From: Yamagishiella unicocca
Taxonomy: Eukaryota > Chlorophyta > Chlorophyceae > Chlamydomonadales > Volvocaceae
NCBI GenBank assembly: GCA_003116995.1
Contig: BDSL01000002.1
Location: 3,060,001-3,124,000, forward strand
Direction: 5' to 3'
DNA length: 64,000 nucleotides
The notes beneath the pieces were generated by a model. It was not told the DNA's origin, ran no database searches, and worked only from the letters and a program-made list of their open reading frames with translations. Each line of letters starts with the position of its first letter. Positions within the stretch are counted from its first letter, which is position 1. Both the position numbers and the translations under genes were made by a program. Positions 48,201 through 59,700 of this stretch are shown here, in pieces.

Positions 48201-51200
48201 TGTGGGGACCCGGCGGCGAGGCCATCCTAGCGCACGGCTTCACGGGTGCGCCGGCGCTGACAGCCGCAACTTCATGCCGTACGGCTTCAGTTTTTCGTTG
48301 GCCAACGATGCATATACCGTTGCCCAGGCTCTCCTCACGTAAGACTCCGAGACGGTAGGGCATCTTCCCCTGCCACTTCCGCACCCCCCCTAGGCGCGCT
48401 GCACCTGTGGCGACGCCCGCAGTCACCGCCCGGCGCCACCTCGCTGGGCTCCGGTCCCTGGCTGCCCCAGCATGCCCTGGGCGGCCACTTCGGAGCCGTG
48501 GTGGACCTGGGCTGGGGGCTGGACGGCGGCTGTGTTATCAGCGTGTCTGAGGACCAGACGGCGCGAGTGCACACCGCCACCACCTGGCGCCGGAGCAGGG
48601 GTGCTGGCGGCGGGGAGGACGAAGGGGCGGAGGAGGCGGGAGAGGAGGAGCTGCATTGGTGTGAGGTGGCGCGGGCGCAGGTGGGGAGGGAGGGGGGAGG
48701 GAGGGGGGTGAGGGCCGCAGGGAGGGGCTCGCTGCACCAACCCAGGGGTGCAGCAGTCCGCACCCGCAACTTGGTGCGGCGTTGCACGGTGGAGGGTGGG
48801 TTGCGCCCGCCCTGGCGCCCATGGATCCCCCCCTGTGACCGCACCCCGCGCTTACATGGTAAGCCACCACTGTTGATGAAGCGAAACGGTACCTACCTTC
48901 CATTCTTTCTTCCTCCTTCAGTCGAATCAGTCCCCACCCACCCTACTCTCAACCAAAGGCCTTCCTAACCCACATCGCAGGTCCACGGCCACGACTTCCG
49001 CTGCCTGGCCCCGCTGGCGTCCCCTCCCGGGAGCGACTACGTGTACGTGAGCGGGTCGGAGGAGAAGGTGCTGCGGGTGCTGGAGGCGCCGCAGGTGGGT
49101 GGGGCAACGAGTCCTCCCGTGCCTCCCTGCACCGTCTCCGCCCCGCTGGCGTCCGCGTCTGCTCTGCTGTCCGCCCGAAGACCCTCTCCCCGGCGCTTGG
49201 CTCGCCTGGATTCTCCACCGCAAACACTACCGGTATCGCCAAGCGACACCCTGGAACTTTACCTCCCCTGGAGCAACCCTCCTGGACCAAACCCCTGCTG
49301 TCGCAGGCCTTCATCGACACGCTGCTTGCCCTCCGCGGCGGCGAGGCCAGCCCCGGGGGCCGCGCCATCCTGGCTGAGGGACGGCGGGGGCACAGCTTCG
49401 GAGCGGCCGTGGCAGCGCTGGGGCTGTCCAATAAGGCGGTGGACGAGGCGGAGGCTGAGGGCGGCAACGCGGGTGCGTGTGTGTTTTGGGGAGAGAGCTG
49501 GCGTTGGGGGATTTGAGATGGGGGGACGAGATGTGCATGGCCAGGACGCCAACCCGCCCCCGCAGCCCGAAATGTACCACACGGTCCCTAGTCGGTTTTA
49601 GTTTTTAGCGCCGACCCACGGGTCTCCTGTCATATCCCGCGTTGCCCCCGGCCGCAGGTGTGGGTAGCGGCATGCCCGGCGGGGAGTACACGGAGGGGCC
49701 GGACTTCGTGCCCTGTGCGGCCCCACAGGTGAGTAGCGCAGAAGCGCGGAGTGGAGGGGAGAGGAGGAGGCGGACGGTGCTTACGGCGCATGGACTGAAT
49801 CTGAACCGCATCCAACCAATCCCCGCAGGTGGTGCGCGAGCCCCCCCTGGAGGAGCACTTGTCGCAGAACACGCTGTGGCCTGAGACACACAAGCTGTAC
49901 GGCCACGGCAACGACGTCTTCTGCTCCGCTGCCAGCCCGGACGGCCGCTACCTAGCGTCCGCCTGCAAGGCGCAGGTGAGCGAGCACGAGCAGTCCAGGG
50001 AGGCCGCCAGCCAGCCAGCCAGGCCGACGAAATGGGCAGCCCGCCCCGTCCCATGTGCAAACCCGCCACTCGAATGCTAGGGCACACTCGAAGATGCGCG
50101 TCGAATGTCCGGGAGTGGCAGCAGCCGTCCGCAGTTTGCAGTTTCAACCAACCCATTACCCAGTCCAAATGGGTCCGACGGGCCCGATGGATCTGATGGA
50201 TCTGATGGATTCACAACCCTGCCCCGCTACGCCTGACGCCCCGACCGCCTTCGCTTCCGCCTCCATCACCTGATGTTGACCGTACGCGACACCTGCCTGC
50301 ACCTTGCCGCTACCCTGCCGCTACCCTGTTCCCTTCAGACCGCCTCCACCGCCAGCATCTGGGTGTGGTGCACCCGCTCCTGGCGATCCGTGGGGCAGCT
50401 GCGAGCGCACACCCTCACGGTGACTCAGCTGGAGTGGAGCCCCTCCAGCACCTTCCTGGCGGCAGCCAGCAGGGACAGGACCTTCTCCATATTCCGCCGC
50501 TGCGACCCGCAGCAGCAGCAGCAGCCAGCCTCGGCGGCAGGCGCGGCGGCGGCAGCCGACACCTCGGCGTCTTGCGACGCCAGCATGGGTAAGGTGGACG
50601 GAGGAGACGCGTCTTTCGAGCTGGTGTGCAGAGCCAAGGCCGCGCATGGGCGAGTGCTCTGGAGCCTGTCGTGGTCGTTGGACGAGCGGTTGATCGCAAC
50701 CGCCTCGCGGGACGAGACGGTCAAGGTGTGGCGGACGGGGTGCGGTGGCAGCGCGGCGGGGCCAGGGTCGGCGCCGGTGTTAGCGGTGGCGCTGCCGCAG
50801 TTCCCTTGCGCCGCTACGGCCGTGGCGTTTGCGCCGCGACTGCCCTCCCAACTCCCAGTGACTGATGGACCGGTCGCTGAGGCGACTCGGCTAGCGGGCG
50901 GTGGCTGCCGGTACCTGTTGGCGGTGGGCTTGGAAGACGGCTCGGTGCAGCTGTGGCAGCTGGCGGCGGCGGCAGCGGCGGACGGGACGAGCAGCTCGTC
51001 CAACCTTGTGGCGTCGCGCTTGTGGTCGGCTGGGGAGTCGTGGCGGCACGTGGCGGCCGTACGGCGGCTCCGCTGGCGCGGGGCGCCGGGCACGGCCACT
51101 GCGGTCGCCGCGGGCGGGAGTGAGGGCGAGCGGCCAGAGGCTGATCCGGCTCTGCAGCTAGCATCGTGTTCTGACGACCATTCGGTGCGCGTTTTCACGT

Positions 51201-51214
51201 TCCGGGAGACATGA
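45237..51214 (+). CDS. ELP2: Elongator complex protein 2 (WD40, twin propeller)
   Basis: Scaffold subunit of Elongator, which modifies wobble uridines of tRNA. Thirteen exons: 45237-45359, 45486-45558, 45764-46310, 46590-46796, 47166-47330, 47695-47923, 48125-48245, 48394-48680, 48981-49094, 49307-49472, 49658-49728, 49829-49975 and 50339-51214 (TGA); 1041 residues, against roughly 800-840 in most ELP2. The start is NRVVNALAWG...YAAHHMVALYDVE, then VVSTLCGHSGLVNCVLWV; WD blades follow (LEGHENWVRGVAFC; LIGHEDWVHGLQW; HFGAVVDLGWGLDGGCVISV). The diagnostic ELP2 block is NTLWPETHKLYGHGNDVFC, then LASACKAQ and HTLTVTQLEWSPSSTFLAAA; the last blades include RVLWSLSWSLDERLIATASR. All exon phases agree. 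Extra length comes from Ala/Thr, Pro/Gln and Gly/Glu insertions between blades. Exon 2 uses a TAG acceptor with little pyrimidine before it. Confidence 0.93.
47335..47690 (+). repeat. Paired G-rich and C-rich minisatellites in ELP2 intron 5
   Basis: Just after the donor (47331) lie about eight GGGGCCAGGCGGAA or GGGGAGCGGCGGAA units (to about 47472). Just before the acceptor (47694) lie about five CCTCCCACCGCC units (47622-47688). The two blocks are purine-rich and pyrimidine-rich and partly complementary, so they could bring the splice sites together. Confidence 0.8.
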
Positions 51215-52098
51215 GCTCGCTGGCTGGGAGGCAGCAGGGCTTGATGTGTTGTGAGAAACTAGGAAGAAGGCACGCAGATCGAGACATTGGACGTGTGCCT
51301 TCATGACTTTTGGGTTGGCAGGCGTGCGCGATTGTGCACGGAGGGTTCCGGTATAACTCTGGCAGCTGTGATGTCGTGTTGAAGTCTCGACGGATTGGGA
51401 GAATGAGGTTTACCTTGCCTACCTTGCCCTGCACGGAACAAACCTACGCTGGGCAACTAAGGTTGCAAAAATGACCCGGTTGGGCCTTTCTTAAGCCAAA
51501 CCGCATGAGCAAGACCTTGGGCAACACCGGAAAAGGCCGATTCATCCCACGTAATAGGAAGCTAGATGCCTCGCAGCTTTCAGTGCTACATCACTTCTGA
51601 AGGCAAACCCAAGCGTCGAAATAACCTATGAATCATGCCACCCTAACAATTTCCCACCTCGTCGATGACGGATCCAGGAAGCGCTGTTCTCCTCGTAGCT
51701 GCGTTCGGGGCACTGTGCGAGTACTTGGCTTGGCTGGGCAGCATCATTCGCGCCAGGGACGAGGTGGTCTCGCGCGGAAGCCTGCGGAGTGCAAGGCGTT
51801 CCTGCTGCCTTGGGTGCAGCCGCTTCTGCTCGGCTTGCTTCGACGTGCTCTGCCAAGCGCCTGGGCAGGCGCGGTCCGCGCCCACGGAGAGGCTGTAAAA
51901 CTTCCGTCGCCTCGGACGGTTAGTACGTTTTGGCGCGAAATTATGGATCCCATCCCGAAAACGACATGCTTAAGGCTTGCTTAACACCTACCGAAACGGA
52001 ACTTGGAGGCTCTTAAGCGGGCCGTCACAGGAATTCTTTCTTAAGCGGTTCAGCCCGCGAGTCTCCCGACGACAGCCGTGGTAGAGCGCCGCCGGTGA
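51215..52098. other. Spacer, no gene recognised
   Basis: The 3' flank of ELP2 and the upstream region of the expansin-like gene. TGTAA is seen at about 51894. Overlapping ORFs at 51620-51985 have no motif. Confidence 0.45.
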
Positions 52099-54943
52099 GT
52101 GTCAAATCTTCAAATGGCGGCTGCAGCGGCGTCTATGGTGCAAGCAGCACCTCATCGCTGCTGCTGGAGGCTCCGCAGCCTTGCGGCGCTAATAGCTGCT
52201 GCGGTCATTCTTGCGGCGGCACTCTTGGCGGCGCCGGTTGAATCCTCGCGCTCACTAGCCCAGGTAGTCGCTGCCCAGCCGGACGGCAGCGAGCTAGCTT
52301 CGCCCGCTAATACTACCACGCAAGACGACGGCAACACCACCGCCAACAGCAACACCGACAACAGCACCGCCGCGCTCGGCGCCTGGGCGGAGGGCTCCAA
52401 TTTCTCCGTCCCAGTTACCGCACAAGGATTTCGCTTTGGCACTGCTGGAGAGGTGGGTGGCTTCGGAGCCCTCAGGAACGCCACGTCTTCCCTTCCTTCC
52501 CCCTAGCCATAACGCAGTCACGTGCCACCGCCAGCCATCTGCTGCACGACCCACGGGTCGGTCGGTTCGACTCGTGGTCGCGGTGGCGCCGCACGGCCCG
52601 TAAGATAGCAGAGCCATGTCAGCCTTTGCTAACAGCAATACGATACGAATAGCATGGCCGGCTTCGAGCTCATGGCCCGCCCTGGTAAAATCGATCATAC
52701 GCTAGCGGCTGACAGGGGGCTGCCCTCGCAGAACGTGACGCTGGCCGAAAACTTCTGCGGGTACGGACCGCTGACTTCGCCGTACATTGTGGGCATCTCG
52801 CCGAACTCCCCCCTGGCGCGGCGGCGGCCGCTCTCCGGGTGTGGCACGTGCATTGAGGCGGTGTGCGCACAGGCAGGTGCTGGGGGGGCTGGGGGTGGGC
52901 CGGGGGGACTGGGCAGCTGGGGTAACGGCGGGGGTTGGCGGGAACTGGGATGCGCAGCGAGCATGTCACGGCGGTGGCTAGGTGCATGCAAGCCACGGAG
53001 TAAAGCAGGCACGCGCTGAAGGTAGATCTGCTCGCTGCGTCCACTACCCCACTGCCCTATCGCCCAGAAATGCGCGCCTCTGCATGCACCGTGCGCCTCC
53101 GGCCCGGGCACCAGCGCCTGACCCCTTGCGCACGCAAACCACATGCTGCCACCTGTCCCTTCTCCACCCCTTTCACCCTACCGCCGCCTCTGGCACCGCC
53201 GCCCCTCGCGCCCCCACCCCACTCACCCACAGGGTAGCGACGCCTGCGTCCATCCTGACGCCACCACCCTCACCCCGCCCTCCGTCAACACCGCCCCCGG
53301 CACCACCTCACCTCACGGCGTTATAAGCCCGGGGCGCCTCCTGCTGCGAGTGGTGGACTCGTGCAGCTCCTGCGGCCCGCTGGACCTCAACCTACACGCC
53401 GACGCGTTCGCGCAGCTGGCCGACCCGCGGGTCGGCATCGCGAACATCACCTACCGATACGTCACGTGCCCCTCGAACGGTAAGGCTGCTGCTCCCCTTG
53501 GATCCTCGTTTCTGGTTTCGGATCCGCCATGGCCGCGAGCAGGGTCGGGTTGGGCTGCTTTGCTTGCGGGGTGTTAACCGCCGGCGTATTCAGAGCTCAA
53601 GGGCTGGAGGAATGCAGGGCTGAAACCCTCAAGCCTGCATTCGCGATGCCCCGCGCCCCTGTCCCTCCCCTTCCACGTCCCTCCCTCCCTCCCTCCTGTC
53701 CGCCCCTCCCGCCGCTACCGTTAGATCGCAACATCAGCATCTACGTGGACGCCTTCCGGCCCACCCAGGGCGGCTGGATCCGGCTCAGCGTGCGGGACGT
53801 CGCGGGCAACGGTCTGGCGCAGGTGGCCCTGGCGCACTGCACTCGCACGCAGGGCGACAACACCAGCAGCATCAACAGGAGCAACGTCAACATCACACAG
53901 GGTGAGGGTGCGCGTAAGGGCGTGGGGGGAGGGGCTGACTCTGCGGCGCACGGGGACCGGGTTCCTTGATTGCAATCTTTGGCGGGGAGCCACATCAACC
54001 CCAAACGGGTTGTCGGCTCATCCGCGATAGGGATATAGATGAGCGCGTATTAGGGTGCTGGTGCCGCATGACGCTGTCCTGGGGGAGGCGGGGAGCGGGG
54101 TGAACGGGGCTCCTTGAAGCGCAACCACTCCAAAATACAGGATCTCGCTGGCTCACTGTGCCTCGCCTTCAATTTCCACCAGAACCTGCCCATGGAAGTA
54201 CGACAGGGCCCGCCGCCCTCTCCGAATGCGGTTCAGTCGTACGCAGTACCTGCCACTGACACTCTCCTGCGCCGCCCTTGGTTACACCCCGGCATGTCCT
54301 ACGACCCTGCCTGCACTGTGTGCGTGGTCGCAGCCAACCTCAACGGCCCCGTCCGTGGCGGCGGCGGCCTCACGCCCGGCTGCTCCGGCACGCTGCGCGG
54401 CCCCGGCTGGCGGGTGATGAAGAACAACGCCGGGGCGCAGTGGCAGTACAGCGGCCTGCCCAAGCTGCCGTTTGATCTGCGGCTGACGGACGTGGAGGGG
54501 AGGGAGATAATCGTCTGGTGAGTCGGCGTCAGGGCGTCAGGGCGTCAGGGCGTCAGGGCGTCAGGGCGTCAGGGCGTCAGGGCGTCAGGGCGTCAGGGCG
54601 TCAGGGCGTCAGGGCATCGGGGCATCGGGGCATCGGGGCCAGTGCGGGGATTGTACAAAACGCAGGCAAGGGCGTGCAGTCCATCGATCGCGTCACACTG
54701 CCGTGGCGTGGCGGGATGCGATGTGTCATGAACGTATCACAGTGGCTTGTGGTGTACTGGCGCTGCACTAAGTACGAGCTCCTCGGCAAACCGCGCCGTG
54801 TGTTCTGAGGTTCCGCTCCGGGCTGCTCGCGCTGCAGGGGCGCCATCACCAATGACACCGCCCCCGTAGAGTACGGCACGCGCACGCAGTTTGCGCCGCC
54901 CAGCGACGACGAGGACGCGGGGGCCGTTGGCCGCCAGCCGTGA
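52099..54943 (+). CDS. Expansin-like secreted protein
   Basis: Expansins loosen polysaccharide walls without cutting them. Six exons: 52099-52452, 52732-52872, 53233-53479, 53725-53901, 54334-54517 and 54838-54943 (TGA); 402 residues (five fewer if the ATG at 52114 is used). A hydrophobic signal segment (LAALIAAAVILAAALLAAP) precedes a Thr/Asn-rich linker. The double-psi beta-barrel follows: LAENFCGYGPL, SGCGTCIEAVC, GRLLLRVVDSCSSCGPLDLN, DPRVGIANITYRYVTCPSN. The second, beta-sandwich domain has NISIYVDAFRPTQGGWIRLS, VRDVAGNG, NNAGAQWQYSGLPKLPFDLR and AITNDTAPVEYGT, as at the end of plant expansins. The HFD motif of plant expansins is replaced by PLDLN. Intron 2 needs a GC donor (GCACAG|GCAGGT), since the nearby GT would put a stop in frame. 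Volvocine walls are mainly glycoprotein, so the target may differ from that in plants. Confidence 0.83.
54526..54640 (+). repeat. 8-bp minisatellite in intron 5 of the expansin-like gene
   Basis: About eleven copies of CGTCAGGG in a row are followed by about three to four CATCGGGG copies, starting only a few bases after the splice donor at 54518. Confidence 0.95.
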
Positions 54944-56738
54944 GGGCGCCGTAGGTGGCCACGTGGGCCGTCGTGGGCCGTCGTGGCTGTCGTCGTACGA
55001 TGAAAACGTACGTTGTGCAGCAAACCCTTGGATCCGACTGCCCACCCTCCTGTTGCCGCACGCCGGTCTCCGGCAGCCCGGCCGAGTCAAGCTGCGGCAG
55101 GCAGGCAGGCAGCAGGCGAGTGAAACGCTATAGAAAGTAGTGCAGCACCTCGGGAAGGGTCTGAAATGCAAAAAACTTGGTTTCGGAGGCACATGCCGAC
55201 AGCGGGCCGAACGGCCTATAAGGGGCACGTACACCGTTCGCGTGGCACTGCCGCTTGGGGCATAGGCGGAGTTGTTGGGTGCAGAAATGCGAGGGAGGGC
55301 AGGGCAGGGACGGCAATTGTGGGACAAGCTGTGCGCGGGAGTTGCCTGTTGGTGGCGCATCCTAACTTTTTAAGGGCATGGATCGGCAGCCAACGGGGAC
55401 GATGTGCGCCGAAGCGTGCGGTTTGAGGGGAACAGGATTTTAACTTGCAGGCTGGCGAACAGTGGGTCGTACGGGCTGTGTGGCGAAATGGGTCGCACAT
55501 AAGCGTACACACATCTGCCCGTCGGCTCAGCTTCGCAGTGCGCGGCAGGACAGTGTCGTATGTCGTACACCAGAGAGTACGACCATGACGCCTAGGGGGT
55601 ACGGGCACATGCAAACGCGAACGTTTACATTAGAGGTTGGGCGTTGGGTACGCAGCCAGTCAGTCGGAGATGCTGCAGCACTGTATTCCGCTAGCCTCAG
55701 CCACTAGACCGCTGGAAGGCTGGCCTCAGTCAGGGGCTGTAGTGTAAAGGCGTCGATGCGCAGGAGGGCTTCACGGCCGCAAAGCGTGGACGCGAGCTAT
55801 CACCTGTAAGCGGGGCGCTCCATGCGAAGTACCGCTTGTGTTAAAAACGGCAAAGCGTGGCATGTCGCCATCATCACGTGCACATGCTGCAGTCCTTCAG
55901 TACAGCTAACGAGGAGGCGGTGCCCAGGAATCAGTGCCTGTATAGGCTAGCGGGTTGGCCGAGCGGCGGGCACCCGGCTACCGTTATCGGACCAACAAAA
56001 CAGGGAAACCTGCAGGCTGGTCGTACTGGCAGGTGTGGCTTTATGGCTGTCGAAAACCCTGCGATACGTTTCATGCAGTAAGGGCGGCACGCCATGCCGG
56101 GCGAGGCTTAATCATGTGTGTTCTGTCATGAGCATACGACACGGTGCCGGCCAGTTCCTGCATGCGGCGCCCGTCCCCTCTTGTACTCGATCGTTCCAGA
56201 TCCTATGACACCTTGGCGAGGTTCCGCTTACTTGTCAGGCAAAAAGTGTTTTGCTGAACCCGCGCGCGTCAACTTGGTCGAAACATACCGATAGCTGTGT
56301 AGGGATGGGTTAAATATGCGTCATGTATTTGACGTTTAGGCAATCATGGGAGCTATAACCAGCCAGCATTTGACGGGTACTGGGGTGCAAACAGCAGCTG
56401 TGCACTTAACGTACAACCAAATTCCACCTCTGTCAGAACCGTCGATCAGCCCAAGACGCAAGACCCCCCAGAACGTCATCCCACATCCTGGGGTATAGCA
56501 TTTTGCCCTTTAATCGTAAGGAGTGCTCGCCCGTTCGCGTTGCATAAACAAGCTACTTCCACCAGCTGGCTTGCGTTACGACCGCTTTCACGAGACTCTA
56601 GGTATGACCTGTCATCATCCTAAGATGGCTTCTAGATACATAATCAAGCCACCGCTTTGAATTGAGTTGTTTATCGGCAACAACATGATATCGATACTTG
56701 CAAACTTTCAACAATTACAATAGCTGCTGAGGGCGCCA
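54944..56738. other. Spacer, no gene recognised
   Basis: Nearly 1.8 kb with stops in all frames. TGTAA occurs at about 55743 and 55804. A tRNA-like A box at about 55954 has no matching B box. Presumably holds the promoter of the permease gene. Confidence 0.45.
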
Positions 56739-59700
56739 ATGAAGACCAAGTTTCACAGCGCCCTCAGCCTTCTAGTCTTTCTGCTTACCGTCATCGGCAC
56801 ATATGCCCTTGCCCCGCAAGGTTTGAAGCTTCAGATTCCTCGAACTCGCTGGAGCGTGCGTCTTTCCTTCTGCTGGCTTCCTTGGCTGGCGGCCCTTCTA
56901 CTACTTATTCTTCAAGCAATTACAATTAAAGACGTCGGCATAGCACTCACTGGCGATGGCAACCTGAAGCCCTCTTCCGTTGTCATCACGTACCTTTCCC
57001 TTGCATACTTGGCAGTATCCTGTGATATCACGGGTATTTACGCATGGCTAGCGCTTCATGTAGCTAGTAGGACGCGTGGCAAGCCGCTCCTGCTGCTTAT
57101 GGCCTTTTTTGGCCTGTCAGGCGCGCTTACCGCTGCGACCTGCGCGGACGTCAGCCTTATAGCCTTGACGCCGATGATGGTGTACACCGCCGCTGCCGCG
57201 AACATGGATCCTATGGCGCTGGCGGCGACCCATATGGGCGCGGCGTCCGTGTGGGGTATGCTAGTCCCCGTGGCTGGCCCCATCAACATCATCATCGCTC
57301 AGGCATTCCAGCTCAGCTTCATGCGCTTCGTCGCTTGGATGCTGCTGCCGACGCTTGGTACGTTTGGCACGGTATGGCGTTTGGGGATACTCGCTCGGTA
57401 TGCTCGTGATAGACCACCCGCCGAACGGCGTCACTGCGACCCACATCGGCACTCAGCTAGGATAACAGGGGGTTGAAGGCAGGCTAATTGCAACTGCCCT
57501 GCACGCCTGGCGCACTCGCCACCGCCTGACGCATACCGCACCAAGGCACCCATCCCCACCCAGATCAGGCCGCAGGTCCTTCCCAACCTCCATTCCTCCC
57601 TTCCCCTTCCGTCCCGCCAGCCGCCGCAGCTGTTGTGTTCGGCCTGCTGTACTTGCTGCTGCACAGGCGACGCCTGGCTTCGATGCGGTACGACACGGGG
57701 CAGGGCACGCTGCCGTACCCCGACCCGGGTATACTGCTGCACGACCAGGTGGGTACTCGGAGGCGGGATTGCTTATGCGCGGTGTTAGTTGCGACAGTGT
57801 CACAGCCACTCGGCAGGGCCCGGGTGCAGCACGTGGAGGCGCTGGCCGCTCACCCCTTCCGCCAGGACCCTCTAGACCCTGGTTCTGCGACTCTGGCCGC
57901 AACTCTGCGAGCCCAACACTCCGCCGGTTGCACAACGCACCCACCACCACGGTCCACGTCCGCCTGCCGACCCACGCCGGCCTGCCTCCCTGCCACGTCA
58001 CCACGTCACCAGGTGGGCGCCGCCTTCAGCTCCGCCACCCTGTGCGGCTGCCTGCTGGCGATGGCGGTGGCGCCGTCTCTGCGCTGGAGCAGCTGGCTGG
58101 TGGCGCTGGTGTTCGCGGTGTTCGCGGCGCTGTTCAACCTGGTGGCCAGTGTGGGGCCGCTCAAGGGGGCCATAGGGCGCCGCAGCGCCTACGAGCGGCG
58201 GCGGAGGCTGCGAGCGGAGCTGGCCCAGCAGGTGGGCTGAGTGGGGGCGCTGAGTGGTGGAGGCTGGTGGCTGGGGGAGGGGACGGGTGGCTGGGGATGG
58301 CAGGTTGGGAAGGACAGGTTGGGAAGGACAGGTTGGGAACGGCAGGTTGGGCGCCACGGGCTGGGGGGAGAGGATGGGTGTCCGGAGGGGATACGTAGGG
58401 CGGGTCGGCGTATGGGCCGCCGGGTGGCGCATGGGGGCGGGGAAGAGAGGGGCCGGCCGGCGACCTTCCGCACCCGGCCCCTCCCCGGGCACTGCGCAGG
58501 GCCTTCGCCGCGTGGTCAGCGACGAGGACCTGGCGGACCTGCTGCTGTCCGCCGCTCAGGACCGCCAGGCGTCCTTCTCGCGCCTCGCCGCCGCCACTGC
58601 CAGCCGGGTGGGCGCCGCCGCGGCAGCTTCCGCTCATGCCCACCAGCAGCAGCAGGGGGGCTCCTCGACGAGGCACTCCAGCAGCGGCTGGGGCTTCAGC
58701 CGCCGGCCCTCCTCCAGCGGCATGGGCAGCGCCAGTGGCAGCCTCAGCCTTGCCAGCCTCGCTTCGGTCGGCACCAGCGCCGCCGTCCTGTTAGGGGCCA
58801 GCGGCGGCGGTGTTGGCAGCGGCAGCGGTGTTGGCTCACCCGTGCGGCACTGGTTCTCTCGCCGCTGGTCTTCGCTGCGGGGCTGGGCGATGCCTGGTGC
58901 GCTCAGCTCCGAGCTGGTGGAGGCGGCGGTGGACGCTGGAGCCAACCTCAGCATCCTTGGCGAGTGCGGGGCCGACAGCGCCGCCGCTGCTGCTGCTGCT
59001 GGTGCCGCGAAAGAGGCAGCGGCGCAGTACCCGCACGCGGCAGCAGCCGGCAGCGCCGCAGCCGGCAGCGCGCTGGCGACTGGCGCTGGCGACTTGGCTC
59101 GCATGAGCATTGAGCTGCAACAGCTGCTGACCCATGGGACGGCCGCAGCCCCGGACACCCCCGAGTGGTGGGCCGCCGCGGCGAGCAGCGCCCAGGAGCT
59201 GTTGATAATGCAGCGCGCGGGACCCGGGGCGGCGGCGGCGGGGCACCTGCCGCCACCGCCGCAGGACCTTACACGGTACGACGACGACGGCGACGACGAT
59301 GACGATGACATCTTCAGTGGCGCCAGCGGCGCCGCCTGGGGCCCCGGGCCCGGCTTACAGCGTTATCCCTGGTGTGTGGACCGGCTGCCGGCACCCGCCC
59401 GTCTGCCTCTACACGGGCCCGCCGGCAGCTGCCTCGCTGCCCAGCGAGGCCCCGATGCTGGTGAGGCCCACGGTGGTCCGGTGGGTCGCCTAGTGACGGC
59501 TGACAGTGCCTTTGCCGCCCCGGGCGCCATGTGCCTGCCTGGATGGGACGGCAGGCTGGCGAGCGCATCAGCCTGCGCGGCGCCAGGCGGAGACGCAGCC
59601 GTGCGGCGGCCGCCGGCAGCGGCTGCGGGATGCGGAGCTGAGGGCGCCGCCGTTGCGGCGGCGGCGGCGGCTCCGGCAGCTAGAGGGGGCTGTGCGGGGC

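Noticed and set aside
54526..54640. Possible CRISPR-like array
   Set aside because: Contiguous 8-bp units without spacers inside a eukaryotic intron; a minisatellite.
55945..56035. tRNA-like start (TGGCCGAGCGG)
   Set aside because: A-box match only; no B box (GGTTCGA) or cloverleaf downstream.
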